This document shows, in pieces, positions 20,078 to 29,037 of a stretch of 64,000 nucleotides of DNA (its first letter is position 1; each line of letters opens with the position of its first letter). The position numbers and the translations under genes are program-made. The notes below the pieces were generated by a model. That model searched no databases. It had not been told where the DNA came from and saw only the letters and a list, made by a program, of their open reading frames with translations. Source of the DNA: JBGPTK01 sp963797765 (lineage in GTDB: Bacteria > Acidobacteriota > Terriglobia > Acidiferrales > UBA7541); contig CAWCQU010000002.1 of assembly GCA_963797765.1 (NCBI GenBank), forward strand, positions 496,001 through 560,000, in the 5' to 3' direction.

Positions 20078-20163
20078 AACTCGGGTGCCAGACTTTTTCC
20101 GGGTGCATGGGATGATCGAACTCGCGCGGCAAATTTCTTCGCCGTACCTCGCAGAGGAATAAC

Positions 20164-21873
20164 GTGTTCGTCCTCGGACTTTCCGCATCCTCACACGATC
20201 CTGCTGCAGTGCTGTTAAATGAAAAAGGCATCGTTGCGGCAATCGAAGAAAGTAAACTGGTTCGATCGCCTTCTGTAGCCGGCATTCCGCGACAAGCGAT
20301 TCGATTTTGCCTCGAACGTGCGGGAATCGGCTGGAAGGAAATACACGCCGTCGCGATCGCCGGACGGCCGGCCCGCTCGTGGTTTCGGCAGTCGATGTTC
20401 CGCGCGAGGCATGCTCCGCTCGCTCCCATTTCCGCCGGGTATTACCTAAGCAAAGCTCTTGGAGAACTGGGCCGCGAATTAAACAATATTCGCATTCTGA
20501 AACTGATGAAGGAAAGTTCGAGCGCCCCAGTGATCCGGCTCGATCACCAGCTCTGCCATGCCGCGAGCGCGTTTTATGCATCGCCTTACGAAAATTCGTT
20601 GATCGTCAGCCTCGATGAGCAGGGAGATGGCCGCTCTGGGTTAATCGCGGTTGGCGAGGACAAGCGAATCCGCCCGATACGCTGGATACCGTTTCCTCAT
20701 TCGCTGGCCTGGGTCTATTCGCAGGTCACGGAAATTCTCGGCTTCCAGCCACATAAAGACGAACACAAAACGCAGTGGCTCAGCTTGGCAGGCGTCCCGG
20801 AAATGAAATCACTTTTCCTCGAGATGCTTCGTCATGGCTCCGGTTCCAGTGCGTACCCCCATATCGATTTGCGGTTCTTTAATAGAGGACTCGCCGGGCG
20901 CGTCGCATTCTCGAAATTGTTTTATCGCCGGCTGGGAGTGCCGCCAGGTCCAGGCTCGCGTGTTCCCGAATCCATGCGCACAGAGGTGGCCGCGAGTCTG
21001 CAGAGTACGTGCGAGGTAGTGATCACCGATTTTCTGGAGACACTGCGGAAAAAGACTGGCCTGCACCAACTGTGCCTCGCCGGCGGATTATTCCTGAATC
21101 CCATACTCATCGCTGCGATTGAAAAGGGCACGGGATTCGATCAAATCTTCGTGCAGCCCGCCGCCGGCAACGCGGGAACGTCGCTCGGCGCGGCATGGCA
21201 TGTGTGGCACGAGATGCTTGGCAATTCTCGACTGGAACCGCCAATCCATTTGTATCTGGGTCCCAACTATTCAAACGAGGACATCAAAAACGTCCTCGAC
21301 AATTGCAAAGCAACCTACCACTGGATCGGGTCGGAGGCGGAAAAACTGGATGAAACGGTGCGGCTCCTGCGATCAGGTAAAATTGTTGGCTGGTATCAAG
21401 GCGCAGCTGAATTTGGGCCGCGCGCTCTTGGCAACCGCAGCCTTTTGGCTTCGCCATGGGCAAGTTATGCAAAAGAAAATCTGAACGATTACATCAAGCA
21501 TCGCGAATCGTTTCGTCCCTTCGCTCTATCCGTTCCGGAAGATGATTGCGCGCGTTTCTTTGAATGTTCCTTCAACGGACGTTTCTTGACGACTCTCGGA
21601 CAGGTCCGTGCCGAGTCTAGAGAAATGTTTAAAGATTTCCTATTGCCTTCAGATCGTGTCCGTCTCCACATCGTCATGCGCCACGCCAACCCGCTCCTCT
21701 GGGATCTATTAAAACAATTCGGCGAGGATTCACCCGCCCCGGTGTTGGTCAATACCTCGTTCAATTTATTCGGCGAACCGCTTGTAGTCAGTCCGCGGGA
21801 TGCCGCGCGCAGCTACTTCTGTTCCGGCCTGGACGCTCTTGTTGCGGGCAATTTTCTTCTTTCTAAGATGTGA
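20164..21873 (+). CDS. NodU/CmcH-family carbamoyltransferase (second copy)
   Basis: A 569-residue carbamoyltransferase, clearly related to but distinct from the one at 14309. It begins VLGLSASSHDPAAVLL, has the metal cluster DHQLCHAASAF with the HxxxH spacing, and carries FGPRALGNRSLLASP, HRESFRPFALS and the closing LVNTSFNLFGEPLV. GTG at 20164 is used, with GAGGA about five bases upstream. Divergence from the first copy points to a different acceptor rather than a recent duplication. It follows the flavoprotein by 86 bases on the same strand. Confidence 0.88.
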   Translation: MFVLGLSASSHDPAAVLLNEKGIVAAIEESKLVRSPSVAGIPRQAIRFCLERAGIGWKEIHAVAIAGRPARSWFRQSMFRARHAPLAPISAGYYLSKALGELGRELNNIRILKLMKESSSAPVIRLDHQLCHAASAFYASPYENSLIVSLDEQGDGRSGLIAVGEDKRIRPIRWIPFPHSLAWVYSQVTEILGFQPHKDEHKTQWLSLAGVPEMKSLFLEMLRHGSGSSAYPHIDLRFFNRGLAGRVAFSKLFYRRLGVPPGPGSRVPESMRTEVAASLQSTCEVVITDFLETLRKKTGLHQLCLAGGLFLNPILIAAIEKGTGFDQIFVQPAAGNAGTSLGAAWHVWHEMLGNSRLEPPIHLYLGPNYSNEDIKNVLDNCKATYHWIGSEAEKLDETVRLLRSGKIVGWYQGAAEFGPRALGNRSLLASPWASYAKENLNDYIKHRESFRPFALSVPEDDCARFFECSFNGRFLTTLGQVRAESREMFKDFLLPSDRVRLHIVMRHANPLLWDLLKQFGEDSPAPVLVNTSFNLFGEPLVVSPRDAARSYFCSGLDALVAGNFLLSKM

Positions 21874-21940
21874 CTTGCCGACCTCCGCGAATTTGACGCG
21901 GCGTAGGAAGCAAGCTAACATCCCCTGATTCGAAAACCTT

Positions 21941-22156
21941 ATGGCGACGCATTCCCGCATGCGTGTAGTTCGTGTTTGTCCGAAATGCGATAACCTTGAC
22001 GTGCGCCGCTCGCACCGAAAAGGCTTGCTGGAGACATTCATTCTCCCGGTGCTTCTGATTCGCCCGTACCGCTGCAATCAGTGCAAGTCCCGCCACTTGA
22101 ATTTCGCGTTTTGCAGAAAAGTTGGCAGAGAGACGAATGAGATAGATGTCGAGTGA
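21941..22156 (+). CDS. Small zinc-ribbon protein
   Basis: A 71-residue basic protein with two CxxC knuckles, Cys13/Cys16 (CPKC) and Cys45/Cys48 (CNQC), separated by a hydrophobic stretch LLETFILPVLLI. This is the layout of a small treble-clef or rubredoxin-like zinc ribbon. No catalytic residues are visible and the function is unknown. It overlaps the next gene by eleven bases, which supports its being translated. Confidence 0.6.
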   Translation: MATHSRMRVVRVCPKCDNLDVRRSHRKGLLETFILPVLLIRPYRCNQCKSRHLNFAFCRKVGRETNEIDVE

Positions 22157-22838
22157 CTTTCAGGATTCGGGTGGAGCTTCCGAACTGAATTCAGCCGTTC
22201 CCCGGCGGCGCAGCCGGCCGTCTTTTTCCGGTCTGATTTTTCTCGGGATTCTGCTGGTTGTGGCAACTATTGTTTTCCGGGGAATCGGGCAGTGGCTTGT
22301 TGTGGAAGATCCGCTGGAACACGCCGATGTGATCGTCGTCCTCAGCGGGAGAGTCCCTTCGCGGGCGATGGAAGCGGCCCAGATCTTCAAGCAAGGTTTT
22401 GCGCCGGAGGTCTGGGTGACCCATCCAGATAGTCCAAAAGAAGCGATGGCGCAACTCGGAATTACTTACACGGACGAAGATGTTTATAGCGCGGAAGTGC
22501 TGGAGAAGCTAGGAGTGCCGGCCAGCGCGATCCACATTTTGCCGGAGCCTATTATCAATACAGAAGAGGAACTGATCACCGTAAAAGCGGCGCTCGAGCA
22601 GGCAGGAAAATCGCGGGCCATCATCGTGACTTCCCCTCCGCACACCCGGCGGGTCCGTGCGCTGTGGAAGGTTTTGGCCGGCGAACGATTGCATGCGGTG
22701 ATTCGATACTCGTCCAGTGAACCATATGATGCCGCGCATTGGTGGCGGCACACTTCGGATGCTTTGAGTGTTTCACGGGAGACCCTGGGGCTGCTCAACG
22801 CATGGGCAGGCTTGCCGGTGCGCCCGCGGGGTAATTGA
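22146..22838 (+). CDS. YdcF/DUF218 family protein, membrane-anchored
   Basis: A 230-residue protein with an N-terminal anchor helix (about 28-48) and a DUF218 domain. Recognisable pieces are EHADVIVVLSGRVPSR at the domain start, the STxD-like region replaced by LPEPIINTEEEL, and IIVTSPPHTRRV, where the family has a conserved T-S/D-x-x-H. DUF218 proteins (SanA, ElyC, YdcF) affect envelope integrity and lipid-carrier-dependent polymers in Gram-negatives. The enzyme activity is not established. The position at the end of a polymer locus fits that role. Confidence 0.75.
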   Translation: MSSDFQDSGGASELNSAVPRRRSRPSFSGLIFLGILLVVATIVFRGIGQWLVVEDPLEHADVIVVLSGRVPSRAMEAAQIFKQGFAPEVWVTHPDSPKEAMAQLGITYTDEDVYSAEVLEKLGVPASAIHILPEPIINTEEELITVKAALEQAGKSRAIIVTSPPHTRRVRALWKVLAGERLHAVIRYSSSEPYDAAHWWRHTSDALSVSRETLGLLNAWAGLPVRPRGN

Positions 22839-22895
22839 TTTCCGCTAGCGCCCTACGAAAAGGAACTCGATTCGAAGAGCGGAGATCGCTTCGCC

Positions 22896-23753
22896 CTAGC
22901 TGCGGCGAACTTCCCAGGATTCCCAGATTTTCCATTTGTCCCAATCCTCTTTTCGCTCCAGGTCCCGGACCGCCAGGCGCCAATCGACGCCGAGAGATTC
23001 ATCGTGCTGCTCGTAAATCGATAGCGATGAATCCGTCGAACGGCTGGGGCCACGCGAAATCTCCTGTCCGTTTCCTTCCGCGTCATCGAAAGCGTGCTGG
23101 CGATAGACGGCGAGTCGCGCCGTATCCAATGGAACCTGAAAGAAGACGTTTTCTTCCCGATGCGGTTCAGTGCCATTTCTCCGCGCATCATTAAACCTTC
23201 CGTGCTGGGCCCTCAGTGCAAGCCCGTCTTTTCCAAATCGCAATTCCAGACTTGCCCCGGACTCATTCGTTTGCTCGCCTTCAGGCGCTGCCAGTGATAA
23301 TTCCCACAACGTGACTGATTCCTCGCTGCCCGGATAAACGTCAATAGACCGGCTCTGCCATCCGGCGGAACTGCTTTGCGGCAGCACTTCATAAACCGTC
23401 GCGACCGAATGGCTTTTCCATCTTTCGATCTTTACCGATCCCAGGAATTTTCCATTGGCCTTGATGTACGCGATTTCCGCGGGTGAGGCCGCGAGCGTTT
23501 GCATCCAAAATTGTTCGCTCAGGCGGAAGCTGAATGTGTAAACCTGCTCGAGCGGCGAAGGAACGGATTCGCCCACCTTCTGGCGAAAATTCGGGTCCTC
23601 CATCTCCTCAAGCGCTTGCACGCGTGCCGTCAAATCGCGCAGTGCGTGAGAATGCGCCCGCAGCAGTCGCTGCCAATATTGCGCCAGGACATAGAATACG
23701 AATCCAACCAGGACGCAAACGCCCAACGCTGTCCAGATGATGTCCATGTCCAT
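22896..23753 (-). CDS. Hypothetical membrane-anchored protein
   Basis: A 285-residue protein that I do not recognise. One N-terminal helix (about 5-26) is followed by a short alpha-helical, possibly coiled region (LRDLTARVQALEEME) and a mostly beta, hydrophilic remainder rich in charged residues that ends KWKIWESWEVRRS. No enzyme motif is visible. The topology suggests a short cytoplasmic or periplasmic tail on a single anchor. It is convergent with the YdcF-like gene and shares its strand with the downstream decarboxylase gene. Confidence 0.6.
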   Translation of the reverse strand: MDMDIIWTALGVCVLVGFVFYVLAQYWQRLLRAHSHALRDLTARVQALEEMEDPNFRQKVGESVPSPLEQVYTFSFRLSEQFWMQTLAASPAEIAYIKANGKFLGSVKIERWKSHSVATVYEVLPQSSSAGWQSRSIDVYPGSEESVTLWELSLAAPEGEQTNESGASLELRFGKDGLALRAQHGRFNDARRNGTEPHREENVFFQVPLDTARLAVYRQHAFDDAEGNGQEISRGPSRSTDSSLSIYEQHDESLGVDWRLAVRDLERKEDWDKWKIWESWEVRRS

Positions 23754-23920
23754 GTTCGATTCCTAATTTCCTATACTGAGCGAGGTGAGTCCGTGAAATC
23801 CCCGTTTCGATGAGGTGAATTTCGTTTGGGATTGTACTACTAAAAATTATTCTTCAACAGACAAGCTCGCAAGCGGAAAACAAGTGTGGGCTTGGCGCGC
23901 CGGCCGGGACATATAAAATG

Positions 23921-23942
23921 GGCCGCGCGATCTAGCGCGGCC
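23921..23942 (-). terminator. Probable terminator of the UXS-like gene
   Basis: GGCCGCGC at 23921-23928 and GCGCGGCC at 23935-23942 form a perfect eight-base-pair stem with a six-base loop. On the minus strand it lies 15 bases past the UXS stop and is followed by CATTTTATAT, a short T-rich tail as expected for a factor-independent terminator. Confidence 0.55.
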
Positions 23943-23956
23943 TTGGAGCGGATTTT

Positions 23957-24919
23957 TTAACTTCTCGCGGAATCCACGCGGCCGGTTTCCGCGATTTTCT
24001 TCTGAAAATATTCGTACGTGCGGCGCAATCCTTCGTCCAGATTCACTTTCGGCTCCCATCCCAGAATCCGGCGCGCCTTGGTGATGTCCGGACAGCGGCG
24101 TTTGGGGTCGTCCTGCGGCAGCGGATGAAATTCCAGCGGCACTTTCGCGCCGGTCAGCGCCAGTATGCGCTCGGCGAATTCCAGCATGGTGATTTCATGC
24201 GGATTGCCGATATTCACCGGCTCGTGCTCCTGCGATTCCAGTAGACGATAAATTCCCTCGATCAAATCCGACACGTAACAGAAGCTGCGCGTTTGTTTCC
24301 CATCGCCGTAAACCGTCAGCGGCTGGCCGACCAGCGCCTGGTAGAAAAAGTTGGGCAGCACGCGGCCGTCGTTTAATCGCATGCGCGGGCCGTAGGTATT
24401 GAAGATGCGAATGATGCGCGTATCCACGCCGTGCGCGCGATGATAGGCCATGGTCATCGCTTCACTGAATCGTTTGGCTTCGTCATACACGCCGCGCGGG
24501 CCGATCGGATTCACGTGTCCCCAATACGTTTCCACTTGCGGGCTGATTTCCGGATCGCCGTAGCATTCCGAAGTCGACGCCAGAAAATATCGCGCGCGCT
24601 TCGCCAACGCCAGGCCCAGCGAATTGTGTGTGCCAAGCGATCCCACTTTCAAAGTTTGAATCGGCAATTTCAGATAGTCCACAGGGCTCGCGGGGGAAGC
24701 GAAGTGCAGCACGGCATCGACGGGACCGGGCACGTCAATATATTTCGAAACATCCTGATGGGTGCAGCGGAAGCGCGGATGCTTGCTTAGATGGGCGATG
24801 TTTGCTTCCGAGCCGGTAACGAAATTATCGAGGCAGACCACTTCCCAATCGCGCTCGATCAAGTAATCGCACAGGTGCGATCCCAGAAAGCCGGCTCCGC
24901 CCGTCACCACTGCGCGCAT
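23957..24919 (-). CDS. UDP-glucuronate decarboxylase (UDP-xylose synthase)-like SDR
   Basis: A 320-residue extended SDR. The NAD motif TGGAGFLGSHL is at 6-16; the motif HFASPASPVDYLK, characteristic of UDP-glucuronic acid decarboxylases, follows the nucleotide domain. The catalytic Tyr-Lys pair is found in YDEAKRFSEAM and the C-terminal sugar-binding part has GDGKQTRSFCYVSDL. It probably converts UDP-glucuronate to UDP-xylose and so supplies a pentose donor for the glycosyltransferases to its left. The length is normal for the bacterial enzyme. Confidence 0.88.
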   Translation of the reverse strand: MRAVVTGGAGFLGSHLCDYLIERDWEVVCLDNFVTGSEANIAHLSKHPRFRCTHQDVSKYIDVPGPVDAVLHFASPASPVDYLKLPIQTLKVGSLGTHNSLGLALAKRARYFLASTSECYGDPEISPQVETYWGHVNPIGPRGVYDEAKRFSEAMTMAYHRAHGVDTRIIRIFNTYGPRMRLNDGRVLPNFFYQALVGQPLTVYGDGKQTRSFCYVSDLIEGIYRLLESQEHEPVNIGNPHEITMLEFAERILALTGAKVPLEFHPLPQDDPKRRCPDITKARRILGWEPKVNLDEGLRRTYEYFQKKIAETGRVDSARS

Positions 24920-25071
24920 GAACCCTCCTCAAAATCCAACCGCAATTGTAGCCACCACGAAGGCAATCACAAAGCTCCCCGCGAACCTATGTTGTGAGGA
25001 TGGAAAGTCTTGTGGCGAGAGAGAAAGACAAAAGCAAACACGAACAGCACAATCCCGAAAAACCGCGTCCA

Positions 25072-26949
25072 CTAGCCTCGCTTTTGCTTCAAGCGCGGCG
25101 GATCGTTCCCGGTGGATACGGTGGATGGCGCTGATTTTGGACTTTTATTCCGGGCATCCGTTTGCGCCAATGTCATCTGACCGGCCGTAATTTGCCGGTT
25201 GCTGTAAATCGCCCGGCCGCCCACTTCCGTGAGCAGGTAGGTGGAATTTCGCGGCAACCGGACGAGCGCTTCATTCTGTTCTTGCGGCGGGACGATCAAA
25301 AACACTCGCTCCGGTCCATTCCACAAGGAGGGAAAGGAATGGTCATCGAGGAAAATCTTCGGAGCATCGGGATAATAGGAGCCGAATTCCAGTCCATTGT
25401 ACCGGCCGTTGTAAATCAGAAGCTGCCGTCCTGTATAGAAGGCCACGCTGCTGGCATTGTCAAACTCACCGTATAACACCAGATGATCGCCGGGTTGCAC
25501 GTACTTCTGGAACTCCTTCACCAGCGGCTGCGAAGAAAGATGCGGCTCAAATACCCCCAATGACCAGTTCGCGCAGAACACAAATCCAGCCACAGTCAGA
25601 GCCATGGCCATGGTCGCGCCGAATGCCTGCTGGCGACGGCGAAGCAGCCATGCTATCCCCAGGCCGGCGAGCAACAACAGCATTGCCGACAATGCTTGAT
25701 AGCGCAGATTGGCAAATGACTGCGGAGTCAAATCGAAGAAGTCAGCCATCGCGATGCGGTAGAAGCTTTCCGGATTTTTCTGCAACAGGTTGGTGATGTC
25801 GTCCGTCGAATGAATGCTTCGCGAGACCCACAGCAACCCGCCGAGCGCAGCCGCGATGAGGAGCCCAACCATCGCGATGCCGGCCTGTAAACGCGGCAGC
25901 CACACCGCTCGCTTTTCCTCGGCGCGCGCCAGCCCGAGCCCTAATAGAAGAGCCAAGGCGGGCCAGGCGCTAAAGCTGTAATATTCCAGGCGGCTCTTGG
26001 TCCAACTGAAGAAGAGCAACGTGAAGCCGGCCCAAAGGAACAGAAGCAGCCGGGCTTGTCCCGAGGCGTCAAGCCCGCTCCGCCAGGTCCTCAGGCGCGG
26101 AAACTCTCGCAGCGCATAAGGCAGGAACACGATCCATGGGAAAAACCAAATGACGTGCGCGCCCAGCCAAATCAGCAAGGGCACGGCTTCATAGTCGTGC
26201 GGGTAACGCATTCCCAGGGCTCGAAGCACCTGTTCGTTCATAAAGTAGAACCAGAAAAAGCGCGGCGTGGTCAGGCCCGCGATTAAGTGCCAGGGAAGCG
26301 CGACGGCCAGAAAAATCGCAGCGCTGGAGATCAGCGGTAATTCACGCAAGCGTTTCCATTGTCCCAACGCCAGAACGAACAAAAACAAGATTCCGAGCGG
26401 AAACACGAAGCCGACCAGCGATCGAGTCAAAGCCCCTAACCCGAGCATCACCGCCGCGCCCCAATAGCCCACGCGAGGCGGCAGCGTGCCGGTCCATGCC
26501 CGTAGAAAAAGATAAAACAGGATCGTAAATTCCAGGGTGTAGATCGCTTCGGGAATCATGATGCGTGTAAAGAGGAACGCGCCTGGCGCGGTGCACATCA
26601 CCAACCCGGCATAAAATCCTTCCCGTTCGCCAAACCAAGTGCGCCCAAACAAGTAAATCATCATGACGAGCCCGATCATGGCCAATGCAACGGGCAAGCG
26701 AGTGGAAAACGCACTCACTCCAAACACTTTATAGCTGGCTGCCACCAGCCAATAGTGCAGGGGGGGCTTTTCCAGGTAGCGGATCCCGTTGATATGCAGG
26801 ACGGCCCAGTTGCCGGTCTCAGCCATTTCGCGAGCGGCGACGGCGTGGCCCGCGTCAGTGCTATCAAGAAGCGCGGGCCACGCAGCAGTGCCCAAGTAAA
26901 TGGCCGCTGACATGGCTAAAAGCACGATGATGGAGGCTCTACGGTTCAT
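25072..26949 (-). CDS. Glycosyltransferase family 39 (ArnT/PMT-like) membrane protein
   Basis: A 625-residue polytopic protein with about 11-12 helices and a C-terminal periplasmic domain. The first loop holds the acidic DSTDAGHAVAAREMAETGNW, and KPPLHYWL follows, the arrangement typical of ArnT-like enzymes that move a sugar from polyprenyl phosphate to a lipid A or protein acceptor in the periplasm. Helix motif LGLGALTRSLVGFVFPLG fits as well. The C-terminal domain (about 470-610) is soluble. It is the last gene of the surface-sugar region and is transcribed leftwards toward the UXS-like gene, 152 bases away. Confidence 0.85.
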   Translation of the reverse strand: MNRRASIIVLLAMSAAIYLGTAAWPALLDSTDAGHAVAAREMAETGNWAVLHINGIRYLEKPPLHYWLVAASYKVFGVSAFSTRLPVALAMIGLVMMIYLFGRTWFGEREGFYAGLVMCTAPGAFLFTRIMIPEAIYTLEFTILFYLFLRAWTGTLPPRVGYWGAAVMLGLGALTRSLVGFVFPLGILFLFVLALGQWKRLRELPLISSAAIFLAVALPWHLIAGLTTPRFFWFYFMNEQVLRALGMRYPHDYEAVPLLIWLGAHVIWFFPWIVFLPYALREFPRLRTWRSGLDASGQARLLLFLWAGFTLLFFSWTKSRLEYYSFSAWPALALLLGLGLARAEEKRAVWLPRLQAGIAMVGLLIAAALGGLLWVSRSIHSTDDITNLLQKNPESFYRIAMADFFDLTPQSFANLRYQALSAMLLLLAGLGIAWLLRRRQQAFGATMAMALTVAGFVFCANWSLGVFEPHLSSQPLVKEFQKYVQPGDHLVLYGEFDNASSVAFYTGRQLLIYNGRYNGLEFGSYYPDAPKIFLDDHSFPSLWNGPERVFLIVPPQEQNEALVRLPRNSTYLLTEVGGRAIYSNRQITAGQMTLAQTDARNKSPKSAPSTVSTGNDPPRLKQKRG

Positions 26950-27172
26950 CCCGGAATCAATGATTATCCCTCAATTTCGCACAAACCGGAAGATTAGGGT
27001 TCCTGCCCGGCAACCACTCAGGCTCAGGTTATTTGATGTGTTTTTAGCGGCTTAGGATCGCTTGATTCGTAAATATATTTTGCGTGATTGCCTTCCCCGA
27101 GCTGGGAACAGCAGATTCCGCTCACAAAACTTTAGCTCGACATTGCCGGGAATCTTGCGCGAGAGTTATGTT

Positions 27173-27931
27173 GTGTTCACTCGATTTTCAGGTTTCGCCA
27201 GAATCAGCGCCGAACGCGGCAGAAGAATCCGCCTGTTTGGCACACTTGCATTTGCCACCCTGCTGTCATGCCTAGGAGCAGCCTGGTCAGCAGGCAATAC
27301 GGCAGAACCACCGTCCATGTATCAAGAACTTGATGCCAGTTATTCCGTGCTGCGCCAGCAATTTAATCGGGATGCCGGTCACGTACGGATTCTGATGCTG
27401 CTTTCACCCACTTGAGAGGTTTGCCGCCACGGCGTGACCGTGTTGCGCGACGATGTGTTTCGTAAGATTTCTGATCCACAACTTCGAGGATACGTGGTGT
27501 GGGAACCGATCTTGCGGACCGATGGCTCCGATGCCCTGCCGGATGCTACTTCGATCATTGGTTCTGATTCGCGCGTCGAACAGTTTTGGGATCCGGCCGC
27601 AGCAATCGGCAAGAAACTTTCGAGTTCACTGGAACTGCCTTTGAAGACCCCAGCCTGGGATATCTACCTGCTCTATTCGCCGGGAGCTCGATGGGATTCC
27701 GAGCCTCCGCAACCGGCATTTTGGATGCATCAGCTAGGTTTTCCGCCGTGGTCTGACGGAGCCAGGAAATTCGGAAAACAGTGGTTGGATGGAGGAAAGT
27801 TCCGCGAGGCCGTCGAAAAGCTTTTGCAGACCACTGCGCCGGCCGGGCCGCATGCGAAAACAATCCCGCAGGGCGCCTTCCTTTTTTTCTTTTCTCCATC
27901 CGGCGGAACAAGTCAGCTGGTATGGTCGTGA
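27173..27931 (+). CDS. Candidate selenoprotein: secreted thioredoxin-fold-like protein with in-frame TGA (UxxC motif)
   Basis: One reading frame runs from about 27173 (GTG; open from 27062) to the TAA-free end at 27931 and is interrupted only by TGA at 27413-27415. Reading TGA as selenocysteine gives SPT-U-EVC-RHG, where the redox-fold family has a CxxC; Sec would be residue 81 and the resolving Cys residue 84. The N-terminus has an Arg-rich region and a hydrophobic stretch (LFGTLAFATLLSCLGA) like a signal peptide. Conserved-looking blocks past the TGA include YVVWEPILRTD, VEQFWDP and AWDIYLLYSPGARW, showing the downstream part is still coding. A SECIS-like hairpin follows directly. A simple nonsense mutation is the alternative. 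The last 19 bases overlap a convergent gene. Confidence 0.7.
27416..27447 (+). promoter_or_regulatory. Bacterial SECIS-like hairpin directly downstream of the in-frame TGA
   Basis: CACGG at 27428-27432 pairs with CCGTG at 27438-27442 around the loop CGTGA (27433-27437). CGC at 27425-27427 can add three pairs with GCG at 27445-27447 across a two-base bulge. The loop has a G at its second position followed by T, and starts 17 bases after the TGA. These are features I know from bacterial SECIS elements read by SelB. Confidence 0.55.
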
Positions 27932-28386
27932 ATGATGCGCCAACCTTCGGGAAATTTCTTCGCGATTAGCGTGAAAACTCCAGCGGGACGATCCTTCTCA
28001 CGCTCCAGTTGCCAGCGTCCAAGGATATAAGCCGAATCGGGCGAGAGCATCGTGATCTCCAGGTCCGAAAAGGTGAGTTTGCCCATCGCCGCCTTGTCCG
28101 GATAAGTTTTTCGGTAGCGATCCAGCACCGCCTGCCAGCCGCGGAGAATGCCGCTGGCTCCGACGAACTCGGTCTTGTCGGACTTCCAATAACCCACCAT
28201 GAAGGTCTCAACGTCGCCTCGATTCCAAGCCTCCTGTTGGGCCTGGAGCAATGCGCGAATCGCAATTAAATCCGGGGATTCTGGCGACGAATTCGCGGGC
28301 CTGCTCTTCGTCGCCCCAAGAAGCATCAGTGCAGCAAACATCAGCGACACGCCTAAGATCGTCCCAGAATGCATTTTGTTCCTCAT
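27913..28386 (-). CDS. Secreted NTF2-like/SnoaL-type (DUF4440) protein
   Basis: With the start at the ATG that places a signal peptide (ILGVSLMFAALMLLGA) at the N-terminus, the protein has 157 residues. The mature part is a small cystatin/NTF2-like fold: IRALLQAQQEAWNRGDVETFM, then the loop RYRKTYPDK and the ending WRIIHDHTS, typical of SnoaL/DUF4440 proteins. The fold is a small binding cavity and the ligand is unknown. The open frame extends to 28440, but AAGGTGAT before 28386 supports the shorter start. The 3' ends of this gene and of the candidate selenoprotein overlap by 19 bases. Confidence 0.75.
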   Translation of the reverse strand: MRNKMHSGTILGVSLMFAALMLLGATKSRPANSSPESPDLIAIRALLQAQQEAWNRGDVETFMVGYWKSDKTEFVGASGILRGWQAVLDRYRKTYPDKAAMGKLTFSDLEITMLSPDSAYILGRWQLEREKDRPAGVFTLIAKKFPEGWRIIHDHTS

Positions 28387-28497
28387 CGCGGTATCACCTT
28401 CGCCTGTAAGCGGTTTCGATGCGGCTGGAGCGTCCCACATCGGGTTAAAATTTGGCTCAAATTATTGTGATGAACCGATCCGGGGGTGCTAACTAGG

Positions 28498-28971
28498 CAG
28501 TACCATCCTCCCATTGCCCACCGCAGGCCCCGATGTGAAACTGTCCTTCCAATCGAACCAATGACGCCAGTACTCATTCTCGCTCTTTCCGCTGTGGCCC
28601 TCAGCCAGTTTGGCCTTTATTTATGGAGGGCCGCGATTATTTCGATTGCCGCCGAATTTTGTTCGGAGGGCGGGCCTTACAGCGGCGGAGGTGGGATACC
28701 TCCTAACTCACTGTATAAACACGACTTCCAATCACTCTCGGCCATTCACGACATCTGTCCTACCCTTGCGCGACCGAGCATGCAACTCCAGTTTGTTCGC
28801 GCCTATTACCAGGCGATCCAAGTAATCAGCAGTTTATGCGAAGAGCGGGTTTCATCGATCGCGACTTGGGCGGCAACCGAACTTGAAATCTGCACGCTAT
28901 GTGCAGCCGCACTAGTTAACCAACGCAGCCGCAGTACCCAAGCTTGCTACCTTGAAGCCGGTTCTTTCTAA
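28498..28971 (+). repeat. Tandem duplication unit 1 (upstream element plus gene)
   Basis: The unit comprises the upstream motif at 28498-28535 (starting CAGTACC, with CCCATTGCCCACCGC) and the gene at 28561. It matches unit 2 at 29038-29491 in both parts, so the duplication included about 60 bases of the control region. Confidence 0.6.
28561..28971 (+). CDS. Small membrane-anchored protein, tandem paralogue 1
   Basis: A 136-residue protein with one N-terminal helix (LILALSAVALSQFGLYLW) followed by a helical region with several cysteines. It contains the segments KHDFQSLSAIHDICP, FVRAYYQAIQ and NQRSRSTQACYLEA, each repeated with variation in the next gene. I do not recognise a function; similar small proteins occur in acidobacterial genomes as far as I recall. 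The open frame goes back to 28486, but ATG at 28561 aligns with the start of the paralogue. Confidence 0.65.
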   Translation: MTPVLILALSAVALSQFGLYLWRAAIISIAAEFCSEGGPYSGGGGIPPNSLYKHDFQSLSAIHDICPTLARPSMQLQFVRAYYQAIQVISSLCEERVSSIATWAATELEICTLCAAALVNQRSRSTQACYLEAGSF

Positions 28972-29037
28972 CGCCCACCCTGCACAACTCTCCCAACATA
29001 CTGATTCTGCGGCAGTAATCCAATAGTTTCAGCCGAA

